Below, piece by piece: positions 1 to 6,740 of a stretch of 21,840 nt of DNA (positions are counted from its first letter, which is position 1; each line of letters begins with the position of its first letter). The stretch comes from an uncultured Erwinia sp. (lineage in GTDB: Bacteria; Pseudomonadota; Gammaproteobacteria; Enterobacterales; Enterobacteriaceae). The notes beneath the pieces are model-generated. The model searched no databases. It was not told where the DNA came from and saw only the letters and a list, made by a program, of their open reading frames with translations. Made by a program: the position numbers and the translations under genes. Where the stretch lies: positions 1-21,840 of the forward strand of contig CAMIKG010000072.1 of the NCBI GenBank assembly GCA_946221915.1, given 5' to 3'.

Positions 1-1
1 G

Positions 2-499
2 GCGCAGCAGCAGCGCCGTTTTACCCGCCTGCAGCATCGTCTGCAGCAGCAACACCCGCAACTGCGGCTGGCGCGTCAGCAAACGTCACTGTTTAAACTG
101 CAACGCAGGCTGGACGATGCCATTCAGCTGCGCCTGCGTCAGGCATCACGCCAGCAGGAGCGTGCAGAGCAACGCCTGGCAGCCCAGCAGCCGCAGGGAC
201 GCATTCACCGCGCACAGCAGACGCTGCAACAGTGGCAGTATCGCCTGCAGCAGAGCATGCAGAATCAGCTTAGCGCTGAGAAACAGCTTTTTGGTGAGCT
301 TGCCGCACGGCTGGAGGGCGTCAGCCCGCTGGCAACACTCGCGCGTGGCTTTAGCGTTACCACCGCCGCAGATGGCAAAGTAGTGAAGAAAACCCGTCAG
401 ATCCAGCCTGGGGATGTTCTGAAAACCCGCCTTGATGATGGCTGGGTACAGAGTCAGGTCACTGAAATATCATCATTAAAAAAATCACGGGCGAAATAA
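2..499 (+). CDS. xseA: Exodeoxyribonuclease VII large subunit, 3' part (partial)
   Basis: The large subunit of exonuclease VII degrades single-stranded DNA to short oligonucleotides in the cytoplasm together with several XseB small subunits. The window starts inside the gene. The open frame from base 2 encodes about 165 C-terminal residues and ends at TAA 497-499. The visible part is a Gln/Arg/Leu-rich helical region typical of the long XseA coiled coil. It is followed by the conserved SPLATLARGFSV segment and the small C-terminal beta domain (QPGDVLKTRLDDGWV). The family is about 450 residues, so roughly two thirds lies upstream of the window. The identification rests on this C-terminal signature and on the position near der, as in E. 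coli. Confidence 0.93.
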   Translation, partial: AQQQRRFTRLQHRLQQQHPQLRLARQQTSLFKLQRRLDDAIQLRLRQASRQQERAEQRLAAQQPQGRIHRAQQTLQQWQYRLQQSMQNQLSAEKQLFGELAARLEGVSPLATLARGFSVTTAADGKVVKKTRQIQPGDVLKTRLDDGWVQSQVTEISSLKKSRAK

Positions 500-508
500 A
501 GCCGCCCG
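488..508 (+). terminator. Weak hairpin at the xseA stop codon
   Basis: CGGGCG (488-493) and CGCCCG (503-508) form a perfect 6-bp stem with a 9-base loop that contains the xseA stop codon. Only a short ATTT follows, so intrinsic termination would be weak. It may simply be an RNA 3'-end hairpin. Confidence 0.3.
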
Positions 509-525
509 GGATTTGCGACAGGCAT

Positions 526-531
526 TATACT
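526..531 (+). promoter_or_regulatory. Candidate -10 element for the protealysin operon
   Basis: TATACT lies 34 bases before the protease ATG, matching a sigma-70 -10 hexamer at 5 of 6 positions. No acceptable -35 is found 16-18 bases upstream, so the promoter may need an activator or may lie elsewhere. A good ribosome binding site, AAGGGAG, follows at 553-559. Confidence 0.3.
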
Positions 532-565
532 TTACGGACACTTATCTTTTGCAAGGGAGTGAGCC

Positions 566-1579
566 ATGTTTAATGCCGTAATCCCACCGTACATTCTGCG
601 CAATATCATCGACCACGGTTCCGAACAGCAACAGCATTTTGCCCGCCATACTCTGAGCCATGTGCAGTCGCTGATGGCGCAGAACTGGCAGAAACCCCAG
701 GCGCCTCAAAAAGCGCGTGCGGGCCATGTCGACCGTGAAGTCTATGATGCGCAGCAGACCCAGAATCTGCCAGGGAAGCTGGTGCGTACAGAAGACGGCC
801 CCGCCACCGATGACATTGCCGCAACCGAAGCCTGGGACTATCTTGGCGTGACCTACGATTTTTTCTGGCAGGTCTTTCAGCGCAACTCGCTGGATAATCA
901 GGGCCTGAGCCTGCTCGGCACCGTGCATTACGGTAAAGAGTATCAGAACGCCTTCTGGAACGGTCAGCAAATGGTATTTGGTGACGGTGATGGTGAGATC
1001 TTTAACCGCTTCACCATTGCCATTGACGTCATTGCTCATGAGCTGGCGCATGGCATCACCGAGAGCGAAGCGGGTTTAATCTACTTCCAGCAGGCCGGCG
1101 CGCTGAACGAATCGCTGTCCGACGTGTTTGGTGCGATGGTAAAACAGTTTCATCTGCAACAGACCGCCGATCAGGCTGACTGGATTATCGGTGAGGGATT
1201 GCTGGCGAAAGGAATTAAAGGCTCAGGCCTGCGCTCGATGTCGGAACCGGGTACAGCCTACAACGACCCGATGCTGGGCAAAGATCCGCAGCCCGGGCAT
1301 ATGCGCGACTACGTTGAAACCCGCGAAGATAATGGCGGCGTACATATCAATTCAGGTATTCCTAATCGCGCATTCTACCTTGCCGCGAAAGCGCTGGGCG
1401 GTTATTCATGGGAGCACGCGGGTCATGCATGGTATGATGCCCTATGCGACAAAACTCTGCCGCAGGATGCCGATTTCGCCACTTTTGCGCAATTCACGGT
1501 GCGCCATGCGCAGCAGCGTTTCGACCCGTCAGTCAGCAAGGCGATAGCGAAAGCCTGGCAACAAGTGGGCGTTGAATAA
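566..1579 (+). CDS. Protealysin-like M4 metalloprotease (thermolysin family)
   Basis: This is a zinc endopeptidase of peptidase family M4, 337 residues. Zinc and catalytic residues are visible: HELAH at 158-162 (zinc ligands H158 and H162, catalytic E159), third ligand E182 in GALNESLSD, and the transition-state histidine H260 in GGVHINSG. The M4 segment NAFWNGQQMVFGDGD is at 128-142. There is no Sec signal peptide. Instead the N-terminus has the PPYILRNI motif (residues 7-14) of the short protealysin propeptide, which is removed autocatalytically. By family analogy the mature enzyme would start near residue 50. The ATG at 566 has an AAGGGAG ribosome binding site 6 bases upstream. The stop overlaps the start of the emfourin-like gene by one base, so the two form an operon. 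Characterised relatives, such as that of Serratia proteamaculans, act on bacterial and host proteins including actin. The substrate here is unknown. Confidence 0.93.
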   Translation: MFNAVIPPYILRNIIDHGSEQQQHFARHTLSHVQSLMAQNWQKPQAPQKARAGHVDREVYDAQQTQNLPGKLVRTEDGPATDDIAATEAWDYLGVTYDFFWQVFQRNSLDNQGLSLLGTVHYGKEYQNAFWNGQQMVFGDGDGEIFNRFTIAIDVIAHELAHGITESEAGLIYFQQAGALNESLSDVFGAMVKQFHLQQTADQADWIIGEGLLAKGIKGSGLRSMSEPGTAYNDPMLGKDPQPGHMRDYVETREDNGGVHINSGIPNRAFYLAAKALGGYSWEHAGHAWYDALCDKTLPQDADFATFAQFTVRHAQQRFDPSVSKAIAKAWQQVGVE

Positions 1580-1911
1580 TGAATTCGTTACCTGAACTCA
1601 GCGATGATGCGGTGATTGAGCTGGCGCGCGAAGGCGGGCTGGCGTTTATCCCCAAACTGGCGGGCCAGCGCCGTATCGCGCTGGCGCAACTGCCCGATCC
1701 GCAGCGCGAGCATGTCTGCGCTATTCTGCGTAAGGCGCTGGCGCAGGGTGAACCACCAGGCCCTTCCTGCAGCGCCGGTCGTGGAGATCAGCGCTACTAT
1801 CGTATCCAAATCAGCTATGTTACGCGTCAGGAAAGTGGCGATATCACTATCCTGATCCCGGAAAATGCTGCTCCACCGGAACTGGAGCAGCTCTGGCGGG
1901 ACGGAGGATAA
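1579..1911 (+). CDS. Emfourin-type protealysin inhibitor
   Basis: This 110-residue protein has no signal peptide and no cysteine-rich or membrane segments. Its position and sequence match emfourin (M4in), the proteinaceous inhibitor encoded directly downstream of protealysin in Serratia and other enterobacteria. Recognisable parts are the EGGLAFIPKLAGQRRIALAQL strand region near residues 18-38 and a second beta-rich part near residues 72-95 (YYRIQISYV, ITILIP). The start ATG (1579-1581) overlaps the protease stop TAA (1577-1579) as TAATG. There is no strong Shine-Dalgarno sequence of its own, so translation is probably coupled to the protease, keeping inhibitor and enzyme in fixed ratio. The likely role is to block the mature protease inside the producing cell. 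This is inferred from family knowledge and context. Confidence 0.85.
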   Translation: MNSLPELSDDAVIELAREGGLAFIPKLAGQRRIALAQLPDPQREHVCAILRKALAQGEPPGPSCSAGRGDQRYYRIQISYVTRQESGDITILIPENAAPPELEQLWRDGG

Positions 1912-1918
1912 CACGCTG

Positions 1919-2302
1919 CTATAACGGTGGTCTGGCGGCGTGAATATTCTCAATTTCATCAAGATGATAATAAACCTCAATGCCATGCTGCTGCGCCACT
2001 CTGACGTCATTATCTGCGCCAGTGGATTCACCGGGAATACGCAATATCGCATCACAGTGTGCAATTAAGCGATGCGCCACCGGATACATGTATGCGTCGC
2101 TGATTTCATCACCCAGTTGTTGTGATCCCGCCGCCTTTGCCAGCGGTAAAGCCACCCACTCGCCAATCAGCGGCAGGTGTCCACGCTGATAAACCTGCAA
2201 TGCGACCTCTTCAAGCCGTTGCAGGTTTTTAGCAATCAGCAGCGGATCGCCGCCAGTACCACCACGATAAGGACCGGCAATAAGAATCTTTTTTGCACTC
2301 AT
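1919..2302 (-). CDS. DUF4406 / nucleoside 2-deoxyribosyltransferase-like protein
   Basis: This small cytoplasmic protein has 127 residues. It begins KKILIAGPYRG (residues 4-14), the Rossmann-like strand and glycine turn seen in DUF4406 and related nucleoside 2-deoxyribosyltransferase-fold proteins. It continues with GHLPLIGEW (41-49), YPVAHRLIAHCDAILRIPG (73-91) and GESTGADNDV (91-100), an acidic stretch where transferases of this superfamily keep a catalytic acidic residue. Members of the fold cleave or exchange N-glycosidic bonds of (deoxy)nucleosides or nucleotides, but the substrate cannot be read from sequence. Its ATG overlaps the stop of the upstream Nudix gene by four bases (ATGA, 2299-2302), so translation is probably coupled. 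Because the Nudix gene has a premature stop, expression of this gene may be reduced unless ribosomes re-initiate. It converges on the emfourin gene with a 7-base gap. Confidence 0.75.
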   Translation of the reverse strand: MSAKKILIAGPYRGGTGGDPLLIAKNLQRLEEVALQVYQRGHLPLIGEWVALPLAKAAGSQQLGDEISDAYMYPVAHRLIAHCDAILRIPGESTGADNDVRVAQQHGIEVYYHLDEIENIHAARPPL

Positions 2303-2898
2303 ACGGTTGTCTCCGTCATCAACTGATGCAGCGCGACATATTGCAGCAGCATAATGGTTTTGGCATCGACGATAATGCCTTCATCAATGGCGTTCAGCGC
2401 CGCAGAAAAAGCCATTTCGACCACCTCAACATCTTCACCCTCTTCGGCAATTCCGCCCCCGGCATTCATACGGTTCGCCGCCTGATATTCACCGAGGAAA
2501 AAGTGTATTTTTTCGGTGACAGAGCCGGGACTCATATACGCGTGGAAAAGTTTTCGAACCTGCTGAACCCGATAACCGGTCTCTTCTTCTGCTTCAGCTT
2601 TAATCCGCTCTTCCGGTAACTGGTTATCCAGTAATCCGGCCGCCGCCTCAATAAGCATGCCATCATGACCATTAACAAATACCGGAAAGCGGAACTGGCG
2701 CGTCAGCAATACGCTTTGCGTGGTCTTATTGATTAATAAAATTGTCGCTCCGTCACCGCGATCGTAGGTTTCACGACTCTGCCGCTGCCACACGCCATCG
2801 CGGCGTAAAAAATCAAAAGTGGTCTTTTACAACAAATACCAGTCTTCTGACAATATGATGGAATCAATAACGCGCACTCTGTCTTTCGTTGCTGTCAT
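2299..2898 (-). pseudogene. NudK-like Nudix hydrolase interrupted by an in-frame TAA
   Basis: Translation from ATG 2896-2898, which has an AGGAG ribosome binding site at 2905-2909, gives a 199-codon frame aligning with the start of E. coli NudK (GDP-mannose pyrophosphatase, 191 residues). Codon 24 is TAA (2827-2829). The family pattern resumes directly after it in the same frame (KTTFDFLRRDG, then ETYDRGDGATILL), so this is a substitution and not an indel. A change from AAA or CAA would explain it. The downstream open part could start only at GTG 2791-2793, which has no Shine-Dalgarno sequence, giving 164 residues. That part keeps a Nudix box (about residues 88-109, ending AEAEEETGY, with Ala where Arg is usual) and YMSPGSVTEKIHFF. 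It lacks the first N-terminal strands, which help NudK dimerise. It is probably a recent pseudogene. A sequencing error, stop readthrough or re-initiation are alternatives. The GDP-mannose substrate is inferred only. Confidence 0.82.
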
Positions 2899-2920
2899 AA
2901 TCATCTCCTGCTTAAGAGAA

Positions 2921-2950
2921 TTGACAATATCGTGCAAATTCGTGCATAGT
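2921..2950 (+). promoter_or_regulatory. Promoter of the DeoR-family regulator gene
   Basis: A perfect -35 TTGACA (2921-2926), an 18-base spacer and CATAGT (2945-2950) form a sigma-70-like promoter with a start near 2957. The gene has an AAAGGAA ribosome binding site at 2993-2999. The spacer and the start region contain the CGTGCA repeats, so the promoter is probably repressed by its own product. Confidence 0.62.
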
Positions 2951-2953
2951 CAA
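2924..2953 (-). promoter_or_regulatory. Candidate promoter of the Nudix-DUF4406 unit
   Basis: On the minus strand TTGACT (2953-2948) and TATTGT (2929-2924) are separated by 18 bases. Transcription would start near 2917, giving a leader of about 20 bases that carries the AGGAG site. Its -10 overlaps the -35 of the deoR-type promoter, and its -35 overlaps that promoter's -10. Confidence 0.5.
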
Positions 2954-2966
2954 GAATATTCGTGCA
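2928..2966. promoter_or_regulatory. Three phased direct repeats, probable operators
   Basis: TATCGTGCA (2928-2936), ATTCGTGCA (2938-2946) and ATTCGTGCA (2958-2966) are in the same orientation with starts 10 and 20 bases apart, so all face the same side of the helix. They cover the promoter elements of both divergent units. DeoR-family repressors commonly bind repeated sites at their own promoters. The link to the adjacent regulator is inferred. Confidence 0.6.
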
Positions 2967-3003
2967 ACACTAATTGCCGCACAAAAAGCGGTAAAGGAAC
3001 CTA

Positions 3004-3768
3004 ATGCTCACTTCGCAGCGTAAGAAAATCATCATGGAGAAGCTGGCCAGTGAAGGTCAGGTGCTGGCAAAACAACTCAGCGATTTCTTTGCAGTTTCTG
3101 AAGACACAATCCGGCGCGATCTGCGTGAAATGGCCAGCGAAGGTTTACTGCAGCGGGTACATGGCGGCGCGCTGCCCGCGTCAACGGCAGTGGTGACGTT
3201 TTCGGAAAGAAGCCAGATCGAGATCGCGCCGAAACGTGCAATTGCAAAAGCAGCGGCAGAGATGATTGCGCCAGGACAGGTGGTGATCATTGATGGCGGC
3301 ACCACCTCCGCTGAGCTGGTGAAATGTCTCCCTAAAAACCTCTCCGCCACCGTGGTCACCCACAGCCCCAGCGTCGCGATGGGACTGGTGGATCATCCAC
3401 TCATTGAGGTGATCATGATTGGCGGGCGGCTTTATAAACACTCGATCGTTTCCGTCGGCGCCGCTGCGGTTGAGGCGATTTCCCATATCAATGCCGATAT
3501 CTATTTTATGGGCGTCACGGGTGTTCATCTGACCGCAGGTCTCAGTACGGGCGATCTGGAAGAAGCCTACATTAAACGTGCGCTGGCGGCGCGGGCAGCA
3601 GAAGTGGTGGTGCTCGCCTCCAGCGATAAGCTGAATGCCGCATCACAGTATACGATTGGTGAGATTAGGGTGGCTAACGCCCTTGTGGTTGAGCAGGACG
3701 CCAGTCCTGAGCTGCTGAGCCAGTTCGCGCAAAAAGGGATTAGCGTGGTTCGCGCAACCAGCAAGTAA
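3004..3768 (+). CDS. DeoR/GlpR-family transcriptional regulator
   Basis: This 254-residue regulator has the two-domain DeoR layout. The N-terminal winged helix-turn-helix spans about residues 1-57, with recognition region VSEDTIRRDLREM and the signature RVHGGA (52-57). The C-terminal sugar-phosphate-sensing domain has the GGTTSAEL and ATVVTHSPSVA segments and the K-R-A-L helix. Family members are usually repressors released by a phosphorylated sugar or nucleoside intermediate. The gene diverges from the Nudix-DUF4406 unit across a 105-base region holding overlapping promoters and phased repeats, so it probably controls itself and that unit. I cannot assign it to a named E. coli regulator. The start is set by ATG at 3004 with AAAGGAA seven bases before it. 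Confidence 0.88.
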   Translation: MLTSQRKKIIMEKLASEGQVLAKQLSDFFAVSEDTIRRDLREMASEGLLQRVHGGALPASTAVVTFSERSQIEIAPKRAIAKAAAEMIAPGQVVIIDGGTTSAELVKCLPKNLSATVVTHSPSVAMGLVDHPLIEVIMIGGRLYKHSIVSVGAAAVEAISHINADIYFMGVTGVHLTAGLSTGDLEEAYIKRALAARAAEVVVLASSDKLNAASQYTIGEIRVANALVVEQDASPELLSQFAQKGISVVRATSK

Positions 3769-3787
3769 TTCCGTTACCGGGATAGCG

Positions 3788-3809
3788 GCGTAAACTGCAC
3801 GCTTTTTTT
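3788..3809 (+). terminator. Possible intrinsic terminator of the DeoR-family gene
   Basis: GCGT (3788-3791) and ACGC (3799-3802) form a short stem with a 7-base loop, followed immediately by seven T (3803-3809). The T tract is good but the stem is only 4 bp. Confidence 0.42.
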
Positions 3810-3833
3810 CGGGATCAGGCTCCGCTTATCTCC

Positions 3834-3866
3834 TGAAGAAAACAAACGAGGGCCTGATGGCCCTCG
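3834..3866 (-). terminator. Intrinsic terminator of der
   Basis: On the minus strand CGAGGGCC and GGCCCTCG form a perfect 8-bp stem with an ATCA loop (3866-3847), followed by TTTGTTTTCTTC. It begins 8 bases after the der stop codon. Confidence 0.85.
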
Positions 3867-3873
3867 CTGCAGA

Positions 3874-5373
3874 TTAACGCTTATTCTTTTTCAGGTGCGC
3901 CATCAGACGCTTACGTTTACGCTGCTGGTTCGGCGTCAGCAGGTTACGTTTGCCCGCGTAAGGGTTATCACCCTCTTTAAACTGAATGCGGATCGGCGTG
4001 CCCATGACCTCAAGTGAACGACGGAAGTAGTTCATCAGGTAACGCTTATAGGAATCCGGCAGGTCTTTCACCTGGTTACCGTGGATAACGACAATCGGCG
4101 GGTTATAACCACCGGCGTGGGCATATTTCAGCTTCACGCGACGACCACGCACCAGCGGTGGCTGATGATCTTCCGCCGCCATATTCATAATGCGTGTCAG
4201 CATCGAGGTGTTAACACGACGCGTCGAGCAGTCATAGGCTTCGGTGACGGATTCAAACAGGTTACCCACGCCGCTGCCATGCAGTGCGGAAATAAAGTGC
4301 ACGCGGGCGAAATCGATAAAGCCAAGACGGAAATCCAGCGTCTCTTTCACTTCATCTTTCACTTCCTGCGACAGGCCATCCCACTTGTTGACCACAATCA
4401 CCAGTGAGCGCCCACTATTAAGGATAAAGCCGAGCAGCGAGAGATCCTGGTCGGAAATGCCTTCACGGGCATCAATAACCAGCATCACCACGTTGGCGTC
4501 TTCAATCGCCTGCAGGGTTTTGATAACGGAGAATTTCTCGACGGTATCGGTGATTTTGCCGCGTTTACGTACCCCGGCGGTATCAATCAGGATATATTCG
4601 CGCTCATCACGCTCCATCGGGATATAGATACTGTCGCGCGTGGTGCCTGGCATGTCATACACCACCACACGCTCTTCGCCGAGGATGCGGTTAGTGAGTG
4701 TCGACTTACCAACGTTCGGTCGGCCAACAATCGCCAGTTTAATCGGCAGCGTACGAGGATCGAAATCGTCCTCTTCTTCCTCTTCCGCGTCAGGATCTTC
4801 GCCGCGCTCTTCTGCCGCCAGCGCGGCCCAGTACGCTTCGTTCTCTTCTTCTTCCGTCAGCTCTTTTGCTGGCTCAACCTGCTCCATCCACGGCAACAGC
4901 GCCGTTTCCAGCAGGCTGAGCACGCCACGTCCATGAGACGCAGCGATTGGGTAGATATCGCCTAAACCCAGGGAGAAGAAATCACCAACCGCAGAATCAG
5001 CATCGATACCGTCAGTTTTGTTTGCCACCAGGAAAGTCGCTTTCTGGCGGGAACGCAGATGTTTAGCGATGGCGATATCGGCAGGCATCAGACCCGCACG
5101 TGCATCAACCATAAACAGCACCACGTCGGCTTCTTCAATCGCCAGCAGTGACTGCTGCGCCATGCGGGTTTCCACCCCCTCTTCGTCGCCATCAATACCG
5201 CCGGTATCGATAACAATGAATTCGCGCCCTTCCACCTCGGCACGGCCGTACTTGCGATCGCGAGTCAGACCAGGGAAATCCGCCACCAGCGCATCACGAG
5301 TGCGCGTTAAACGGTTAAACAGGGTGGATTTGCCCACATTGGGACGCCCAACCAGCGCGACCACAGGTACCAT
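3874..5373 (-). CDS. der: Ribosome assembly GTPase Der (EngA)
   Basis: Der is an essential cytoplasmic GTPase with two GTP-binding domains in tandem, needed for maturation of the 50S ribosomal subunit. Both P-loops are present as GRPNVGKS, near residues 9-16 and near 217-224. The DTGG and DTAG G3 motifs and the NKTD and NKWD G4 motifs are also present. A very acidic linker rich in Glu and Asp joins the two domains, as in other enterobacteria. The C-terminal KH-like domain ends in a basic tail (RKRKRLMAHLKKNKR). The 499-residue length fits the family (E. coli 490). ATG 5371-5373 is preceded by a GAGG site. The gene has its own promoter and is separated from bamB by a strong terminator. Confidence 0.98.
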   Translation of the reverse strand: MVPVVALVGRPNVGKSTLFNRLTRTRDALVADFPGLTRDRKYGRAEVEGREFIVIDTGGIDGDEEGVETRMAQQSLLAIEEADVVLFMVDARAGLMPADIAIAKHLRSRQKATFLVANKTDGIDADSAVGDFFSLGLGDIYPIAASHGRGVLSLLETALLPWMEQVEPAKELTEEEENEAYWAALAAEERGEDPDAEEEEEDDFDPRTLPIKLAIVGRPNVGKSTLTNRILGEERVVVYDMPGTTRDSIYIPMERDEREYILIDTAGVRKRGKITDTVEKFSVIKTLQAIEDANVVMLVIDAREGISDQDLSLLGFILNSGRSLVIVVNKWDGLSQEVKDEVKETLDFRLGFIDFARVHFISALHGSGVGNLFESVTEAYDCSTRRVNTSMLTRIMNMAAEDHQPPLVRGRRVKLKYAHAGGYNPPIVVIHGNQVKDLPDSYKRYLMNYFRRSLEVMGTPIRIQFKEGDNPYAGKRNLLTPNQQRKRKRLMAHLKKNKR

Positions 5374-5417
5374 AATAAAGCCTCATAACTCAAATTAAAC
5401 GCCTGACCCGATGGCTG

Positions 5418-5447
5418 ATTATAAACCGTTATACCGTTCGTCGTCAG
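5418..5447 (-). promoter_or_regulatory. Promoter of der
   Basis: A consensus -10 TATAAT (5423-5418) is preceded after 18 bases by CTGACG (5447-5442), a 4 of 6 match to the -35. Transcription would begin near 5411, leaving a leader of about 38 bases. It lies just downstream of the bamB terminator. Confidence 0.62.
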
Positions 5448-5478
5448 GGTGAAGGCGCTAAGGATACCACGCCCGTTA

Positions 5479-5513
5479 AAAAACGAAACGGCTCCTGAGA
5501 TTCAGGAGCCGTT
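5479..5513 (-). terminator. Intrinsic terminator of the hisS-yfgM-bamB unit
   Basis: AACGGCTCCTGA and TCAGGAGCCGTT form a perfect 12-bp stem (5513-5487) with a 3-base loop. On the minus strand it is followed by TCGTTTTTTAA. It starts 27 bases after the bamB stop codon. Confidence 0.9.
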
Positions 5514-5539
5514 CAGATATACCCTTTCAGGCAGAAAAA

Positions 5540-6721
5540 TTAACGCGTAAACGCGTAAACTTCACCGTCTTTCGCCTGAATCAGCAGCTTGTCGCTGGCT
5601 ACCACTGGCTCAGTCGCCAGACCGGAGCTGTCCACTTTGTGCTGGGCAACAAAACGTCCGTCCTGCGTGTTAATCCAGTGCAGATAGCCTTCGCTGTCGC
5701 CAACCACGATGTAGCCGTTATACAGCACCGGCGAGGTCAGGTTGCGATGCAGCAGATCGCTCTGACGCCAGATAGACACACCGCCTTCTGTGCTCAGGGC
5801 AACCACGCGGTCATCCTGATCCACCAGGTAGATACGGCCGCCATCAACGATCAGATCGCGTACGGAACCAATTTCACGTTTCCACATGATCTGACCAGAA
5901 CGCAGATCCAGCGCAGTCAGGTTGCCATTGTAGGCGAGCGCGTATACCACGCCATTCACCACAACCGGCGTAGTATCGACGTCGCTCAGACGATCGATCT
6001 CCGTCGCGCCGCTTGGCTGAGAAATACGTTGCTGCCAGATCAGCTGCCCCTGGTTCAGGATCACCGCGCTGACACGACCGTTGTCGCCACCGACAATCGC
6101 AGCGCCAAATGCGGTAGTCGGCGCAGATTCACCACGCAGCGACAGCGCTGGCATATCGAGATTCACAGACCACTTGATCGCGCCATTAGTCTGATCCAGC
6201 CCCTGCAGCATGCCGTTACTGGTGTGAATCAGCACTAAACCATCGCTGACAACAGGACGCGATACTGCTTCACCTGCGACTTTGGTCTGCCAGGCAATGG
6301 TGCCGTCAGCACTGTTCAGTGCGAATACCTGGGCACGTTCGCTGCCGATATAAATATGTTCACCGCTGGCGGTCACGCCACCGGAAAGCAGAGCCGGACG
6401 GTTTTTCGAGAAGAAACCGGTTTTTTCCGCCAGGTCCACTTTCCATTTCTCTTTACCATCTGCGGCATCCAGCGCTTTTACGATACCGTAACGGTCCGCA
6501 GCAAACACGGTGCTGTCCTGCCAGGCAGGATGCAGATTCGAGTAGAAGTCGCCAATGCCATCACCCACCGACGTACTCCATACTTTTGTCGGCTCAAACT
6601 GGTTCTGCACTTCTGGCAACGGGGCCATTTTTACTACATCTTCTTCGCCGCTGAACAGCGAACAACCGCTGAGTAACGTAGCTGAAATCAGCACGGGCAG
6701 CAGGTATTTACGTAATTCCAT
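5540..6721 (-). CDS. bamB: Outer membrane protein assembly factor BamB
   Basis: BamB is a periplasmic lipoprotein subunit of the BAM complex. It scaffolds BamA and promotes insertion of beta-barrel proteins in the outer membrane. The 393-residue product (E. coli 392) has a lipoprotein signal with lipobox LLSGC and lipidated C20. Ser at +2 predicts sorting to the outer membrane. The remainder consists of repeated WD/PQQ-type blades (for example ALDAADGKEKWKV, ALNSADGTIAWQT, ALDLRSGQIMWKR), as expected for the eight-bladed propeller. The gene follows yfgM with a 19-base gap and has a GAGAG-type ribosome binding site. It is the last gene before a strong terminator, so it is probably co-transcribed with yfgM and hisS. 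Confidence 0.98.
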   Translation of the reverse strand: MELRKYLLPVLISATLLSGCSLFSGEEDVVKMAPLPEVQNQFEPTKVWSTSVGDGIGDFYSNLHPAWQDSTVFAADRYGIVKALDAADGKEKWKVDLAEKTGFFSKNRPALLSGGVTASGEHIYIGSERAQVFALNSADGTIAWQTKVAGEAVSRPVVSDGLVLIHTSNGMLQGLDQTNGAIKWSVNLDMPALSLRGESAPTTAFGAAIVGGDNGRVSAVILNQGQLIWQQRISQPSGATEIDRLSDVDTTPVVVNGVVYALAYNGNLTALDLRSGQIMWKREIGSVRDLIVDGGRIYLVDQDDRVVALSTEGGVSIWRQSDLLHRNLTSPVLYNGYIVVGDSEGYLHWINTQDGRFVAQHKVDSSGLATEPVVASDKLLIQAKDGEVYAFTR

Positions 6722-6740
6722 GCGCTCTCTCTTGAATGGC

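Noticed and set aside
542..1051. 169-codon open frame antisense to the protease gene
   Set aside because: It lies wholly opposite a clear M4 protease with conserved motifs, has no recognisable family pattern, and is explained by GC-rich codon use.
1588..2064. 158-codon minus-strand frame across the emfourin and DUF4406 genes
   Set aside because: It overlaps two supported genes in other frames and has no family signature.
5639..6238. 199-codon plus-strand frame opposite bamB
   Set aside because: It is a mirror frame of the BamB propeller repeats and has no ribosome binding site or family pattern.
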